From the NCBI RefSeq assembly GCF_963675165.1, contig NC_087387.1, forward strand, positions 577,501-641,500: a DNA stretch of 64,000 nt, read 5' to 3'. The stretch comes from Halichondria panicea (Eukaryota; Porifera; Demospongiae; Suberitida; Halichondriidae). The notes below the pieces were generated by a model that worked only from the letters and a program-made list of their open reading frames with translations, did not search any database and had not been told where the DNA came from. Shown piece by piece: positions 27,586-41,170 of this stretch. Positions within the stretch are counted from its first letter, which is position 1, and each line of letters opens with the position of its first letter. The position numbers and the translations under genes are program-made.

Positions 27586-29893
27586 TTATGTTGTATATAT
27601 CAATCAACAAATTGAACACAAGGAGGCTTGTTTATTTTGTTGCCGTGGCTATGTACAAATAATTGTACATTAATTTTATAGTGTAGGCTGCAGTGCAAGT
27701 TCAGGTTGACGTGAGTATAGTAGGAATGCTTACTCAGCGTATTTATTTCGTGGGGTACATTATACGTATAAAGTATCAACCACAAATTAAACCTTTAATT
27801 ACTAGGCAATGTAGCAGGGTGATCAATTATAGGTTCCCAGGTACTCCCTTCAAAAACAATTTCTAGGATTTCATACAATTGAGCTCAGCTCTCACTTGGG
27901 CCCTTTGGTGGGGTTTATTTCTGTGCTCTCTAACATTCCAATCAGTGATTGTAGGCACTCCTTGCAATTGATTCTTGAGTGAAACAATAAAACTGTAGTT
28001 ATGTGTGGAGGAATTTATATGCCCTAGCTCCATTTGCTGCATGGCACTTGGTTGCACCTGCAGAACCTTATATATATAAGTACTGTAGCCTTGCAAATAC
28101 ACAGACAAGTGTGTTTGCAAACCTGTCATCAATAGTGGGGGGAATGTGTGCATTATCTTCAGGGTACACACAGCTGCTGCTGTACGTTTGTTTTTGTTTA
28201 TAGGTGTGTTATCCAGGGTGTTCCTCGATGTTATGTCAGATATGTATATCATTGGTCTATTGTATCCAATCGGATTCAATTACGAGCTTGAAAGAATGCA
28301 TGTACGTCGCTTAAGGGCATAATAAGTAGGAGGCTATACATGTACCAGCTGGGGGACTTTGTTCGATCGTGTATGAAATGGGGGAGTAGCTATAGAGGCT
28401 GAACTATGTTGCTACAAAGCTAGATGATGGATAATGATTAAGAAACACACAACAATGAAAATGCATACGAAATGTTCTTTAAGTATAATAATTATGGACA
28501 TGTTAGGTGGTGATAATCGATGGTTAATCATTAAAAGTGATAAGTAGTATCCACTTGACACACACTGTTCACGAGCACACAAGGTACCTGTATGTACGTG
28601 TTAGCATTACACAGAGCCGCGTATACATACTTGATATAATGAGTTTAATTTATAGTTATACCAATAATTACGTTCGCATGGGTTTCGAGTAATTTGATAT
28701 GTCAACAAAAATCATCTTGCATGTGCATGAATGGACACAATAGGTAGAGTGCAGTGGTGAAGCCTTAATTGTATATCCTATGGACATGGCTGCCATGACG
28801 ATCATCATAGAGTGGGCGTACGTACAGAATTGTAGTAACATGCATGGCTGCAGTGAAAAGGATAAGAAATGTACCACATGCAAATTATATGGATTTTATT
28901 TTGTATAGGTATAAATTGGGTTTAATTTTCTAGATATCCATGGCAACTCACGGCTGTCGGGTTGACGAGGGGTGGAATGAAAGTACAGAAAAAAAATGTT
29001 TGCAAATATTGGATGTAGTACAAAGGAATTCCTCCAGCAACAGCTAAGAATTTAGAGTCTAACATTTGATCAGTGGCTTTGTGTTCCGTGACAAATTTTT
29101 ATTTTTGGCACAACCTTTGTAGATATGCAATTGGTATAAGGAACTGTTGGTGTATTCGTCGGATATCACTAGCTAGTGTGATTGAGCTACAAACGGTAAT
29201 AGGTGAACAATTTGGCAAATAACTTGTATACATGTACAAGCTAGCTATATAGTAGCTAGCTATACCCAATGAATGCAGAAAATGCTCATAAAATTAATTG
29301 TGATTGTCTTACTTCTTATTACGCATTATGCATGCAACTCAACCATTTGTACATGCACCTCTGAACATGTTTAGACTTAGCCTCGGTCCCAACTGGCCGA
29401 TTTCTTTTTTAAGTTGAGGCTGGGAACAAGGCTATAGAATAGACTAAATTCTCCATGCACTACATGTTATGTATAATAGCTACTTAACTCATTCATGCAT
29501 GAAATGTAGCAGCTATTATTGTTAATACATGCAATTATTACCAAGAGTATATAGTATATAATTATACTCCTTAATATGACGTTTTGCACGAGTTTCATAA
29601 AATCATTAAACATGTACATGTACTAACAAATTGAATGAGTTGTGCCCTGCACAAACGGAGATGGTAATGATTGCACAATGTGTATAACTATGCCTAGAGA
29701 AACGACACAAATAGCCTGCTGGTGATAGATAAGTAATAACAGGTTCAAAAAATTGAAATTAGTGTCCATAATTATAAGGACATGACAATGTAGCGTCTCT
29801 TAGACACCAAATAAAAATGTATATGCCATAAATAATGTGAACAATTGTGGGAGATAGATTGGGTTCACTTTATCCGTCACAATTTATTATATA
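27586..29893. other. Intergenic region, copy A, no gene recognised
   Basis: AT-rich sequence 3' of the cystine-knot gene. At 29380-29438 there is an imperfect inverted repeat (TAGCCTCGGTCCCA ... TGGGAACAAGGCTA) resembling a short MITE. Small ORFs at 27863-28279 and 28003-28203 are on opposite strands of the same repeated sequence and show no domain. Confidence 0.5.
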
Positions 29894-30520
29894 TCATTTA
29901 TTGTTGCCAATTACCCGTGTGCAAAGCTGGCAAGCACATTCTATATCTTTTGCGATCCACACCTTGTGAGTTTCAAGTTGCCCATTTTGACAAGTGAACA
30001 TCACTTTTTTGAAACCAATCCTGTGGCTTCGCGAGGTGCAGCAACGACAGTTAGATATCGTATAGGGTGCCTCTGCTTTGACAAGTGTCTCACTTCGACA
30101 GAAACCACCGCACATTGGAACTAGGATTTCTTTATCATTACATCCTTCGTGGGAGACTGTGATTTTGCCCCTCCTTTTTTTGCACCGGTTTGCGTCTTCT
30201 ATGCTTGAGGACTGGGGCGGCGTTGAGCTGGGTAGCGATGCAGCCGTTGGGCTGGACGACGAAACACTTGAGCTGGCGATAGGTTGTTGGGTGGTTGAGC
30301 TGGGTAGCGATGCAGCCATTGGGCTGGACGACGAAACACTCGAGCTGGCGGTGGGTTGTTGGGTGGTTGAGATGGGTTCTGTTATGGAGTCAGTAGTGGT
30401 ATTCTGTCCGCAGCAGTTGTTTGTGCAAATGAGCAGAAAACACAGAATTATCAAGTTTTTCAGTTTTGTCCAGGACTGACTGTGTCTATCACATGATGTG
30501 GCTTGTATATACGAGTCCAT
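29894..30520 (-). CDS. Secreted or anchored Ser/Thr-rich cystine-knot (CTCK) protein, copy A
   Basis: A 208-residue ORF. After a polar N-terminus of about 22 residues comes a hydrophobic stretch (LIILCFLLICT, about residues 23-33), which can act as a signal peptide or anchor. Next is a mucin-like Ser/Thr/Pro/Gln region with two 24-residue repeats (SSSVSSSSP, AASLPSS). The C-terminal 95 residues carry the cysteine pattern of a cystine knot: EGC, MCGGFC (the C-x-G-x-C of the knot), NCRCC, FTC and ECACQLC. This resembles C-terminal CTCK domains of mucins, von Willebrand factor and related secreted ligands. Such domains dimerise through disulfides. The ligand and partner are unknown. A near-identical gene is at 56997-57620. 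An upstream non-coding or short coding exon cannot be excluded. Confidence 0.7.
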   Translation of the reverse strand: MDSYIQATSCDRHSQSWTKLKNLIILCFLLICTNNCCGQNTTTDSITEPISTTQQPTASSSVSSSSPMAASLPSSTTQQPIASSSVSSSSPTAASLPSSTPPQSSSIEDANRCKKRRGKITVSHEGCNDKEILVPMCGGFCRSETLVKAEAPYTISNCRCCTSRSHRIGFKKVMFTCQNGQLETHKVWIAKDIECACQLCTRVIGNNK

Positions 30521-33065
30521 TCTCTTTCTGTTGAGTTATTCTGTAGGGAAGAAACGAAAATGAAATACAAAACCTTTAATTACATGTCACTTAGACAATT
30601 AGGACACTTTTCTTATCAATATATTTACATTTTTACTCCAAAAACAAATGTTTAAATTTTGTCAGAATCACTACAGGTTAGCAAAGATTAAAAAGATTAT
30701 TGTCATCATTATTATATAACAGGTTGGTCACGTATGGTGAAAATTGCTTTGTATAGTTCAGCAAAAATGTACAGGATGCATGCAAATGCCCGGCTAGTCT
30801 AGTCTATGGTAGCATCTAATCAATACTAGTATCTATAAATACAGCAGTTCTTCCTGTATAAATATGCATGTACTTTACCATTGTAGTATTTATACTGTCT
30901 AGAAAAATAGCCCCAGGCTGTACACTACTTGTGTCTACCATGCAGATATTACATAATGGTAGATGCATTAACTTATTAAATAGGTCACCTATCTCAGCAG
31001 ACTACTAGGAAGTACAAATATAAACTACCATTGACACTTCGTGATTATAAAAGCTATGTTATAGCTCTGAGCCTGAGGCTATATACTGAATACTTCGGAG
31101 TTTTCCGGTTTGCAGGGGCAACTTTCTCAAAACAAATTGGAGGACCAAATGTGGTGTTGGTGTCTTATGTGCTTCCCTACAAGCCAACAGCTCCATGGCA
31201 GCTATAGCAACTAAACAATGGAAGTCTGCAAAAAAAAAATCTCACCTTTAAATTTAGGGCCAATGAAGAAAGACTTGGTAGTTTTTGCAGAAGATGTGAG
31301 CTCTCTCAGCTTTAATTCTCTTGTTTTGTTATCTCTTGCTATAACATAAAGGCAGTAGGATTGTTGCTTTTATGCATGCATCTAAACACAACAATGAACA
31401 GGAAATGATGATTATGACGCGTTTGTGTCATAATAACTTACCAACTCGCATTCTGTCATGCAGTATTTATATACATGTGCACAATGCTATTGCAATGCAA
31501 TGCAGAGACATGCAATCATTATTAGTTGGCTGCATGCATGCTCATGACAAAATAGCTAGAGGCCAAAAGGTTGGCACTGTGTCAACACAACTAACCTATG
31601 GGTCCATAGTTATAATCTAATAAGCCTAATTTAACGGTATGCAAATGAGGGCGCCACTGAGGCGGACGATGCTGATGTTTACAAGTCAATTATAATAGCA
31701 TACTTCTGCTGTATTATTTATAGGATATAATTATTGATTAATTATTATGTCTCATCCAAAAGCCCAATGTGTTTTAATTAATTACACGTGCAGTTTTTTA
31801 AAGTGCAGTGGTGGTCCACATCTGCAAGTGGCACTTGCAACACACTTGTACAGCTACAAAATTGCATTAGTTGACAACACCTGCAGAGAAGCTGAAATTT
31901 CGATATTAACAGGTCAGGTGGAACCGTCTCCTTGGTTACGAAGCCAAGAGACAGACTACTATATAGAGCGTATGCATGGCTTACTACAATCTATGCAATA
32001 AAGATTATCCGAAAATATCATCAGACAGGCCATGCAATTATGCAGTAAAAAGGAACCTATGTATATACACAACTCTTTTTTTGGATTTGTATGGGGGGGT
32101 GGCAAAATATTCGCAGGTGAGCAATGGTTGTGGATCTTATTTTCGTGGTTGCTGCTTCACTACAAGTAAAGGTAGGCAAGGTCGCTTCATTCGTGGGGTA
32201 AAATATTTATGGTCAGAGCTTCAGCCACGAATATTTTGCCCCCCCCCGCCCCGGAAATTACTAGCTATAAGGTATGTGTTCAACCACCTCAATAGTTACA
32301 CAAACAAGCTCATATTTGTATAATTAAACCAAAGCATACCGATGGCTCCGAATTAAACTTAACCATCCAGTCATGTACTGAGCAGGTGACTGATGATATA
32401 AAATGCCTATATACACATATGCTTCCACAATTGAATTTGGTGTGTGAAAGTCACCAGTTATAGCCAGTACATTTCCAATTTGTGTAATACTTTTGTACGT
32501 TCACTGTTCAATTAGATACAATTAATGCCACCCACTGTTTTCCCAAGGAGAGCAAAAACAATTGCACTGTATCTAACCCAAACATGCAGTTTTTCATGTC
32601 AATAAACACTCAAGCACACACAAAACCAAAAATCTTAAATTTAAATTGTATCTCACACTAATTATTGTTAATAGACTACATTGCTATAGCCACTTTGCCA
32701 AGCTTAATTTATTAATTAGGGCCCGTCCTTGAAAACACAATTAGTATATCCATAATAGTGCATTGTATTAGCATAATTAGCGAGAGTACCATTGTTATAG
32801 TCTCGACAAGCCCTTACAGAACGTTAAGTGGCATACATACACTTACCGAACCTTGTACTTTAACGGACATAATTATGATGACATTTTGGACGTACGTTAG
32901 ATTAAATTGTAATTGTAATTGTAACATCATAATTCCTGACAAAAAATTTTTTGAAAATATAGAAATTCGTTTCGACACACTTTTGACATAATCCCTAACT
33001 ATACGAAGCTATAAATGCTATAATTATATACATATATATTTATATACATAAAGTTACTTCTTTTT
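30521..33065. other. Intergenic region, copy A, with a degraded TIR element
   Basis: Between the cystine-knot gene and the SND1 3' end. At about 32091-32274 lies a decayed member of the MITE-B family (CAAAATATTCG ... CGAATATTTTGCCCC ... TAGCTATAAGGTA). No gene was recognised. ORFs at 31372-32323 are conserved in copy B but have no domain, and some overlap the MITE. Confidence 0.5.
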
Positions 33066-34513
33066 TCATTTCTTGAAGCCGAACTCTGTCGCCATGTCTG
33101 AAGTACTGTCGCCGTACACCCACATGCCCACCTACAGAAGAAGAGGGAGAGAGAAAAATGACCTCACAATGCAATTTAAACTGACTAAGCAATGAATTCC
33201 TTTCTATTATATTACCTATTAACAGCCTACATACTACATTTAAGTGGTGTACAGAAGAAGCTGCATAGTTGTTGATATGACTACAAACCCTCTAGTTCTC
33301 CTACGCCAAACCAGCTTAGGAAACACCCGTTAGATTATCACTGTGTATCAATGGATGGAGTGTGATGATGTAATGCAGTGGGAAACCGATTGTTTGTATT
33401 TGTTAGGAGAACAGGTTTCCCCTCGGAGTACACATTTTAACGTACTATAAGCGCGTGGGGTAGATACTCAATACAACTGGCTGCACGTCAAAAACAAAGC
33501 CGTAGGTAGCTCAATAATAGTTACCACTTACTAATGATTGACTTTTAATCTAGCTAGCTTGTATATAGGTCATTCTTGCTTACAACGAAGACAGCCTAGC
33601 TCCATTTGGAATGTTCAAGCCGTGTGCGTACATGCAATACAGACACCCAGTGCACAAGTACAGACACTATAGTAAGTACTCTATACATGACCTATACATG
33701 TACATACTTCCACTACAGAACAGGTGGCGACAACAAGCAAGTGTTACTACTCTATTCTATGGCCGAGGAAATCTGTTCTCATTAACCCCAAACATAAACA
33801 ATTGTTTCCCACTGCATTACATCATAACATAATAATTATAGTGACAGGAAAAGGAACTAGCATAGCAGAGTCCATCATGTGTAATTATGTACACACAGTT
33901 GAGCTAATTGAGGAAGCAGTAGCTGAATAAGTCCACAATATTTATATCACTTGAACAAATTAATTTCAATCAGGAAATGATCTTACTGTATGGGGCCTCG
34001 CCGACTGTGTACGTTACGTTACGTATACATGTATATACAACATGCTGTAGCCCATAAACCCCCTCAATTTACAACAAAAGTATAATGTTACAAAATTAAC
34101 AAACAAACATTAACCAAAATTCGCCGATATTTTGAGCGTGTATATATCCCATAACCACGGTAATTAGTACTCCCACACCCTCTGCATTTACAGCTAGCAA
34201 CAGAAGCAACAGAAGCAACAGAAAGTGCAGACTGTAGACAATCACCACGTACTTGACTTTCCTAACAACAAGAAAGACAACATAATGATTACATAACCTG
34301 TAATAACATGACACGAGGCTTAATTTCAATGGTAGGTGAAGCTTAAGCTATTAATTGGACAAAATAATTCACAATTTTATTTTTAATGTCAGAGATTATA
34401 ATTATGATCACATTATAATTATTATTATCATGATTATAGAAACACGAAAATGTGACTAGAAGCCTATCCATAGAGAAGCACTTTATTTATCATTGAGCAG
34501 TTGTATCAGTCTA

Positions 34514-34514
<1 letters not shown>

Positions 34515-34568
<54 letters not shown>
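34515..34568. repeat. (CA)n microsatellite in SND1 last intron, copy A
   Basis: A pure CA run of about 54 bp. The equivalent place in copy B (61612-61624) has only about 12 bp and a slightly different flank, so the tract changed length after duplication. Confidence 0.95.
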
Positions 34569-34570
<2 letters not shown>

Positions 34571-36630
34571 CCGTCTTGCGCATGTAGAGGCTTAATGAAA
34601 ACTTACAAAGCTCAAGGTTATGTAACTTCCTTTTAATGTTACATGAGTATAGAAACTTGACGCTAACTTTAATAATATTATTACTAAATGCCACAGATCA
34701 CACACAGGCACACATTATTAGGAATTTGATCCCAGGGTTGCCACGGCAATTTACAATGCTCACACACTCCAGATTCTGGCAGATTATAACCAGCAAATAT
34801 AATTTATGTACACAAAAAAACTAATTTTGGCGGGCATATTATATTTCAAAAGAACAATAATTGGTAGAAATAGATAGTTGTTCGAACCACATTCTAGCAA
34901 TAACCTAAGGTACTTTTATTATAACAAGCTACTAAATAAGAGAGTTAGTTACATGTACAATAGAAAACCAATCTCTATCATGTTCCGAAAGAACAGTAAA
35001 AATGATCAATTCCTATTGTACAGGATTACATAATCACGGCAAAACCCTATCGCACTTAAAGAGCAGATGCCTTACCTGCATACAGTCCGTATTTAGGATT
35101 ACATAATCATGACAACTCTATATATCGCTTGCAGAGGAACTTAAAGAGCAGAGCAGAGCAGACAGGCGCCTGTTGCCACTTACCCATGAATGCTACCTGC
35201 CCTTAAATGTAAATTATCAAAGAGGTACATGACAGTGCTTAATTGGCATCACAAAGCCAACCCTTACAACCGCAGACAGAGGAAAATTACAAAGCCTATC
35301 TTTAAATGGATGTGAACACACAAAAAATGATCAGGGTCAAAGTAACAAACTGAGAGCTACCCACGAAAACTATAAGGCACATACAGGGGGTATACATAAC
35401 AACTTAACGGTGACCGACTAGTACAAAACAAGTGCCTTCTTAAGGGAAAGAAACAAAAGTCTTAGACAGACTAGAGATGCACTAGCTTTGAATAGCCATT
35501 AGATAAGTGCAGGAAGAAGAGACACTAAAGCCACACATACAGCTAAAATACTGAATTCAGTGGAACTCCTTCTTTGGGAGTATTTTCAAAACACGCTAGG
35601 GTCATACACTTGGCGTCAAAGTTCTTGCCATTCGTTGGTCTCCAAATTTAGAATACAAAGAAAAGTTCAGCATACCTTTGAAATGTGCTAACTAAAAGTG
35701 TTACAGTCGGCAAATATTGCAGTTAAAGAGACGCAACTATGATGCGGTTATTCATTCTCTTGAGTAAATGAATTTTAGACCCTTCCTTAATTATAGGCGA
35801 GGGGGGGGCTAAAGACAGGAGAACAAAAATATAACTACATGAGTGTATAATAGTTTCACTGCACACCTAGATGCAATACTTCAAGGAACCGTTTGAATCC
35901 AAAACAGAAGCTTGTTGACTGACTTCAAAGCACTGGCTCTTACATAAATATCCTCTTAGAACTGAATCTGAAGTCCCTTTAAAGGCAGTTGATTGGGAAA
36001 CACATAGCGGACATAATTACAATAATATAGTAGCTACCAAATAGCTATCAGGTAAACAGCCTACTAATGGGACAGACTGTAACACACGCGTTCCTATTAA
36101 GATGAAATAAACAAACCACCTCATACCCACGGCCTGGCTTCCACCCACTCACTCCGTGTACAAGGTGTGACCTCAAGCCCATACCACACGAATAGAGCAC
36201 TTTTGTAGCTTCCGAATATAATTATTGTCGTTATAGTAAACACGGAGAGCTGGCGATGGTATCATGTTACGGGTCAGCTGAAGGGTGCGTACAACGGAAG
36301 CCCTAGGCAACGACTACACACCAAGGCTGAGAATTTTAATTACTTAAAGTCGAGGAATTTAAGAGTCAAAAAATGGAAAATCTAATTATACCACTAGAAA
36401 TATCAAAACGTACAAGCTTACCCTATTTTTCCTTGCTTCCCCTTTGGCACTGCAGTACTCCCCCACCTGAAATATGAAAGAGATAAAATAAGTCGAAAAA
36501 AAAATAATAGTAACTACAAGGGCACTTCCAAACCAAATGTGTGCCGTCATGTACTATACTGTCATGTGTTGGCATTACATAAAGTCTGTACAGATCTACT
36601 CTAATAAAAGTACCGACAGGACTAACACAG

Positions 36631-36828
36631 TACCGTATAGAGGGTAATTTTCGTGGGGCAAAATATTCGTGGTTTTTGTGGTTGAAGGTCTGACCACGAA
36701 TATTTTACCTACGAATGAAGTAACCTTGCCCACCAGTGCAGTGCAAGCAGCAACCACTATCCACGAAATGACTAAATACTGCTCAACCACGAATATTTTG
36801 TCCCCCGAAAATTACCCGCTATACGGTA
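36631..36828. mobile_element. MITE family B, 198 bp, copy A
   Basis: Ends TACCGTATAGAGGGTAATTTTCG (first 20 bases) and the inverted ATTACCCGCTATACGGTA. The interior is a nested inverted repeat with ACCACGAATATTTT. The short ORFs in this interval are by-products of the inverted structure. The same element is at 63741-63938. Confidence 0.85.
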
Positions 36829-37350
36829 TACTGTACGTGCGTTTTCTCTAATGTGTGTGTGTGTGTGTGTTAGGATCGACCACACACAGTACACACCACC
36901 ACAAAAATGCGTGTATAAGGTACTGGTGTTGATAAACGAATACTAGTAGCCAGTAATTTAATTATGCTGAGTTCACCGGAGGTCGAAAGCACTTAAATGG
37001 GGTACAAACACTCCGTGTGTTTATAAACAATACACACAGGGGTAAGGGGGATGAGAGTATTGATAGTTGATAGCATCGTGTGCGGTATTATAATTAGGTT
37101 AAAGTTGACCGTAATAGAAGTCTCAAAACACAGCAAACTGCCAACATTAGATCAATATGTACACTAACAATTAAACCACAAGCATAATAAATAAATTCTA
37201 TTTTTAGTAAATAAATAAATAATAATATTACGTACATAATACTCTGCCTATCCACCTCCACCCCCACCCCCACCCACCACCCCTCCTTACTATAACACAA
37301 GGACTCAGAAAGTAAGTATGCTGGTACACTTAAAACAAGCATAATAAAAA

Positions 37351-37536
37351 TAACCCTATAGCGGGTAATTTTCGTGAGGAAAAAAATTCGATTAACTGGA
37401 AAACAGTGATTTTCGTGAGTTTTAAATTCATTGCATATTACTGCATTGCATGCATTACGGTAAGCCACGCCCACGTTTCTATGGGGGGAACTTCATGTAG
37501 GCCAGCTTGCCCACGAAAATTACCCGCTATACGGTA
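37351..37536. mobile_element. MITE family B, second member
   Basis: CCTATAGCGGGTAATTTTCG at the left end and CGAAAATTACCCGCTATACGG at the right end. The interior differs from the 36631 element. Its right half is included in the downstream tandem duplication. Confidence 0.75.
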
Positions 37537-38895
37537 ATACGTACACACACAAATTTCAAAGTAATTAGAAGTACAAAATAATTCTAACGGTGAAAATGAA
37601 TATTCTAATTTGCAATTGCATAATTACAAAGCAACAAGATTGAAAATCAAAGCTACTTAGGATGCTAAAAAAGGTGCAAAAATTTTTCTTGTGCATATGA
37701 CAGTATTCTAATTATGCATACACAGCCAACAAGGTGCACTTTTGTAGCCAAGGAGACAAAAGAATTAATTCGAGCATGCAAATGCATGGGCATATACAGT
37801 AAGGGAAAGGTAAATTGTTTTGACGAACGAGATCAAGTACCACTTTCATAGCCGTGGCAACGGCACGTAGCCGGAAAATAGATGCCATTTGTAAAATAAT
37901 AATTATGAATAAGTATAAACATACGTTAGCTTTGATGATTACGCCATTAGTCTGGGAATGTTGTCGTGGGTTACGGCACGTATCCATCCCTTTCTACAAC
38001 AGCTTTAGCTACCACAAAACGGGATACACGCATGAGCATAAGTAATGGTGTACGCACGTACAGATCTACATGTCTTGATAAGACGTACTTATAAAAATTA
38101 TGGAGACCTGTATGTATACAATAGAGGGAAATATGTTTCCCGGCAACATAATATGTGACGATCTCACATTTTACTTTCGTTAACACACACGCACGCCCAC
38201 GTTTCTATGGGGGAAAACTTCATGTAGGCCAGCTTGCCCACGAAAATTACCCGCTATACGGTAATACGTACACACACAAATTTCAAAGTAATTAAATAAT
38301 TCTAACGGTAAAAATGAATATTCTAACTTGCAACTGCATAATTACGAAGCAACAAGATTGAAAATCAAAGCTACTTGGGATGCTAAAAAAGGTGCAAAAA
38401 TTTTTCTTGTGCATATAACAGTATTCTAATTATGCATACACAGCCAACAAAGTGCATTTTTGTAGCCAAGGAGACAAAAGAATTAATTCGAGCATGCAAA
38501 TGCATGGGCATATACAGTAAGGGAAAGGTAAATTGTTTTGACGAACGAGATCAAGTACCACTTTCATAGCCGTGGCAATGGCATTTAGCCGGAAAATAGA
38601 TGCCATTTGTAAAATAATAATTATGAATAAGTATAAACATACGTTAGCTTTGATGATTACGCCATTAGTCTGGGAATGTTGTTGTGGGTTACGGCATGTA
38701 TCCATCCCTTTCTACAACAGCTTTAGCTACCACAAAACGGGATACACGCATGAGCATAAGTAATGGTGTACGCACGTACAGATCTACATGTCTTGATAAG
38801 ACGTACTTATAAAAATTATGGAGACCTGTATATAGAGGGAAATATGTTTCCCGGCAACATAATATGTGACGATCTCACATTTCACTTTTGTTAAT

Positions 38896-38900
<5 letters not shown>
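37467..38900. repeat. Tandem duplication of a ~720-bp unit in an SND1 intron
   Basis: Units 37467-38192 and 38193-38900 start at GCCCACGTTTCTATGGGG and end near CGATCTCACATTT...TTAACACACA. They differ by scattered substitutions and small indels. Each carries the right half of a MITE-B. A CA/CG-rich tract (38896-38968) follows the second unit. Confidence 0.9.
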
Positions 38901-38927
<27 letters not shown>

Positions 38928-39208
38928 GCACGCACACACACACGCCCACACACACACACACACACACAGCCACAGGCAGTCGGCTCTATACTGTATCCCT
39001 AGGCCTCGAGGCACAATCAAGCATTATGTAAGGAATGACAAATGTACATCTTTTAGAAGTTGCATGCACTAAAAATTAAAATAAACGCACATATTAATTA
39101 TACACACGACAATACAGTAATTTTTTCTCAGATGTTGAAATGTCCGTTGCGAAGCATTAAAAACAATATGTTCTGAAATGAGAACTATACATAACTACAT
39201 GTACCATA

Positions 39209-39446
39209 TACCGTATAGCGCGAAATTTTCGAGGCACTTATATTTCGTGGAATGGCCTCTAAAAACCATTTCGTTGCACAATGTTCGCGGAATGACTGCT
39301 TACCGGAAGCCACGCCTTTAAATATTTGCACGATAGCAGGTAATTCTAATTAAAGAACAATTTTCGTGGACTTAATTTTCGTATAGAATTCTAACCCACG
39401 AAATCCGCGAAAATTAAGCCCCTCGAACATTTCGCGCTATACGGTA
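39209..39446. mobile_element. MITE family A, 238 bp
   Basis: TIRs TACCGTATAGCGCGAAATTT and the inverted AAATTT-like TTCGCGCTATACGGTA; TA at both ends. The interior has GGAATGGCCTCT and GAAGCCACGCCTTTAAA. It is related to 42961-43201, which lies in reverse orientation. Confidence 0.85.
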
Positions 39447-39953
39447 CGTGTAAGTATGGAATCTAAAACATGCAGGCTACATAATGACATTACCCTTAGT
39501 TAGTTTCAATCACGATTGGTTCGAGTCTTGTCGTCGAATTGGGACATCGCCCTAAGGCAACATGACCTCACCATCCAATTACTCAGCAGTCTGGCTGGTG
39601 TCAACAAAACAGCACAAACAGCACATTACCATGACTATGTTGGTGTTCTACAATTAAAACACGAGCATTGTGAAAATTGTTTGCAGGCAAACATGGTATC
39701 CTTGGGAACTCATTATCTTACTAATTCAAATCGGTTGCCGGCTGGCTATCGCACTAGTTTTGGTGTACATACTAATTAATTTCCCGCGTGCCGAATAAAG
39801 TACTAGCCAATTTTACGTGGGAATGGAAGCTGGAGCAATTAACAGAGCTAGATGACATCCCATGCAGTAATTAACTAAAGCACGTATGTTGATTGATTAT
39901 TTGTGGAGAGCTTTGACATTCCAACCACACTCCAATGACCTCTATACAGCTAA

Positions 39954-40119
39954 TACCGTATAGCAGGTATAATTATGTCAAGGGAATAAATGTTCGTAGT
40001 TTTCGTGGATTCAACTATTTTGCAGCATGCATGTGATGTTACATTAAATTCGGAGGTTTAAAATGTTTGCTACCCAATGGAACATTTATATACCCTCGAA
40101 ATATACCCGCTATATGGTA
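39954..40119. mobile_element. MITE family B, diverged member
   Basis: Starts TACCGTATAGCAGGTATAAT and ends ATATACCCGCTATATGGTA. No ORF. Lies in the SND1 pseudogene intron. Confidence 0.65.
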
Positions 40120-40917
40120 CTCTCAATATTAATTAAATTACTCCAAAATTGTACACATTCCATAGTATAAACTTCCGTGGAGGAAATCTTTCAAACAAAC
40201 AACGCTTAGGAATTACCCGAAACCTCGATGAAAGAGCATCGCAAACTACAAAACAATTATGTAATAATAGAGCGTAAACAAAAGAGGCATTGCAATAAAA
40301 GAGTTCGAACAATGCCAGCCAAGTTAGGACTTGTTGTCGTAAAATTAAAGATCGAATGACAACATTCCATGAAGAGGCACTAGAAATAATAGGCGGAGAC
40401 GGCTATAAGAATTTCAGAGAACTAATAGTTGCACCGCTTTTGGGATAAGAACAAAAACAAATCAGTAGAGAAATGAGGAGCAGCAATTAGCGTGATGAAT
40501 GACATCGGCAACTTGACTCGACACGTGCCAATCAAAATTCTTTTCGAGGGCATGATTATTACATTATAATAATAATCAGAAAGACAGAAACGTGATAACA
40601 TTCTTACTATAAATACAGAGACTACCGTGGGCAAGCTAGACCTCGACAAAAATTTTATATACGAAAACGTAGGCATGGTTTCTGGAATGCATGCAATGCA
40701 GTGCACATACGAAATTTTTACTTACAAAAATCACCACTGTTCACCGAATTTTTACCCCATGAAAATTACTCGCTATATACGATATTCACTTACAAGTTTT
40801 GATAGCCTTCGATCTTTACGTTTGTCAACTCTGGCCAAACCTTCTGCTATCATCTTCCGAGTGATATCCGTCTTATCCTCGCTGTTGAGGAGGGAAACGT
40901 AGCTCTGTGGGGGGTAG

Positions 40918-40942
40918 TGTGTGTGTGTGTGGTGGGTGGAGG

Positions 40943-41000
<58 letters not shown>

Positions 41001-41170
41001 AGGTAGTGTGTGTGTGTGTGTGTGTGTGGGGAGGTAGTGTGTGTGTGGTGGGTGGGAGATAGTGTGTGTGTGTATGTGTGGGGAGGTAGTGTGTGTGTGG
41101 TGGGTGGGAGATAGTGTGTGTGTGTGTGTGGTGGGTGGGAGATAGTGTGTGTGTGTGTGTGCGGGTAGTG
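40918..41170. repeat. (TG)n with GAGGTAGTG/GGTGGGAGATAG blocks
   Basis: A compound GT-rich repeat of about 250 bp. On the minus strand its CA-rich end and a C-rich stretch precede the SND1 acceptor at 40905. Confidence 0.9.

Larger units (their letters stand above)
27585..36890. repeat. Large direct duplication, copy A (visible part)
   Basis: Sequence from about 27585 (TTGTATATATCAATCAACAA) to about 36890 recurs, with small indels and substitutions, at about 54772-64000. Alignment landmarks: cystine-knot gene 29894 versus 56997; SND1 last exon 33066 versus 60155; MITE-B 36631 versus 63741. The offset is about 27.1-27.2 kb. It begins just after the TSG101 3' end. Copy A probably continues to the copy B junction near 54771, which would make this a tandem duplication. 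Confidence 0.9.

Noticed and set aside
27863-28279. ORFs in copy A intergenic DNA (also 28003-28203, and 54945-55474 in copy B)
   Set aside because: Frames shift between the two copies through non-triplet indels, which is not expected of coding sequence.
31372-32323. ORFs conserved in copy A and copy B
   Set aside because: Near-identity reflects the duplication itself; one ORF overlaps a degraded MITE and none has a domain.
36596-36851. Overlapping ORFs on both strands (also 63706-63961)
   Set aside because: They fall inside the MITE-B inverted repeat, which yields similar peptides on both strands.
37712-38763. ORFs repeated at 37854 and 38572, and on the minus strand at 37712 and 38430
   Set aside because: They recur only because of the 720-bp tandem duplication. 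No domain or splice context was found.
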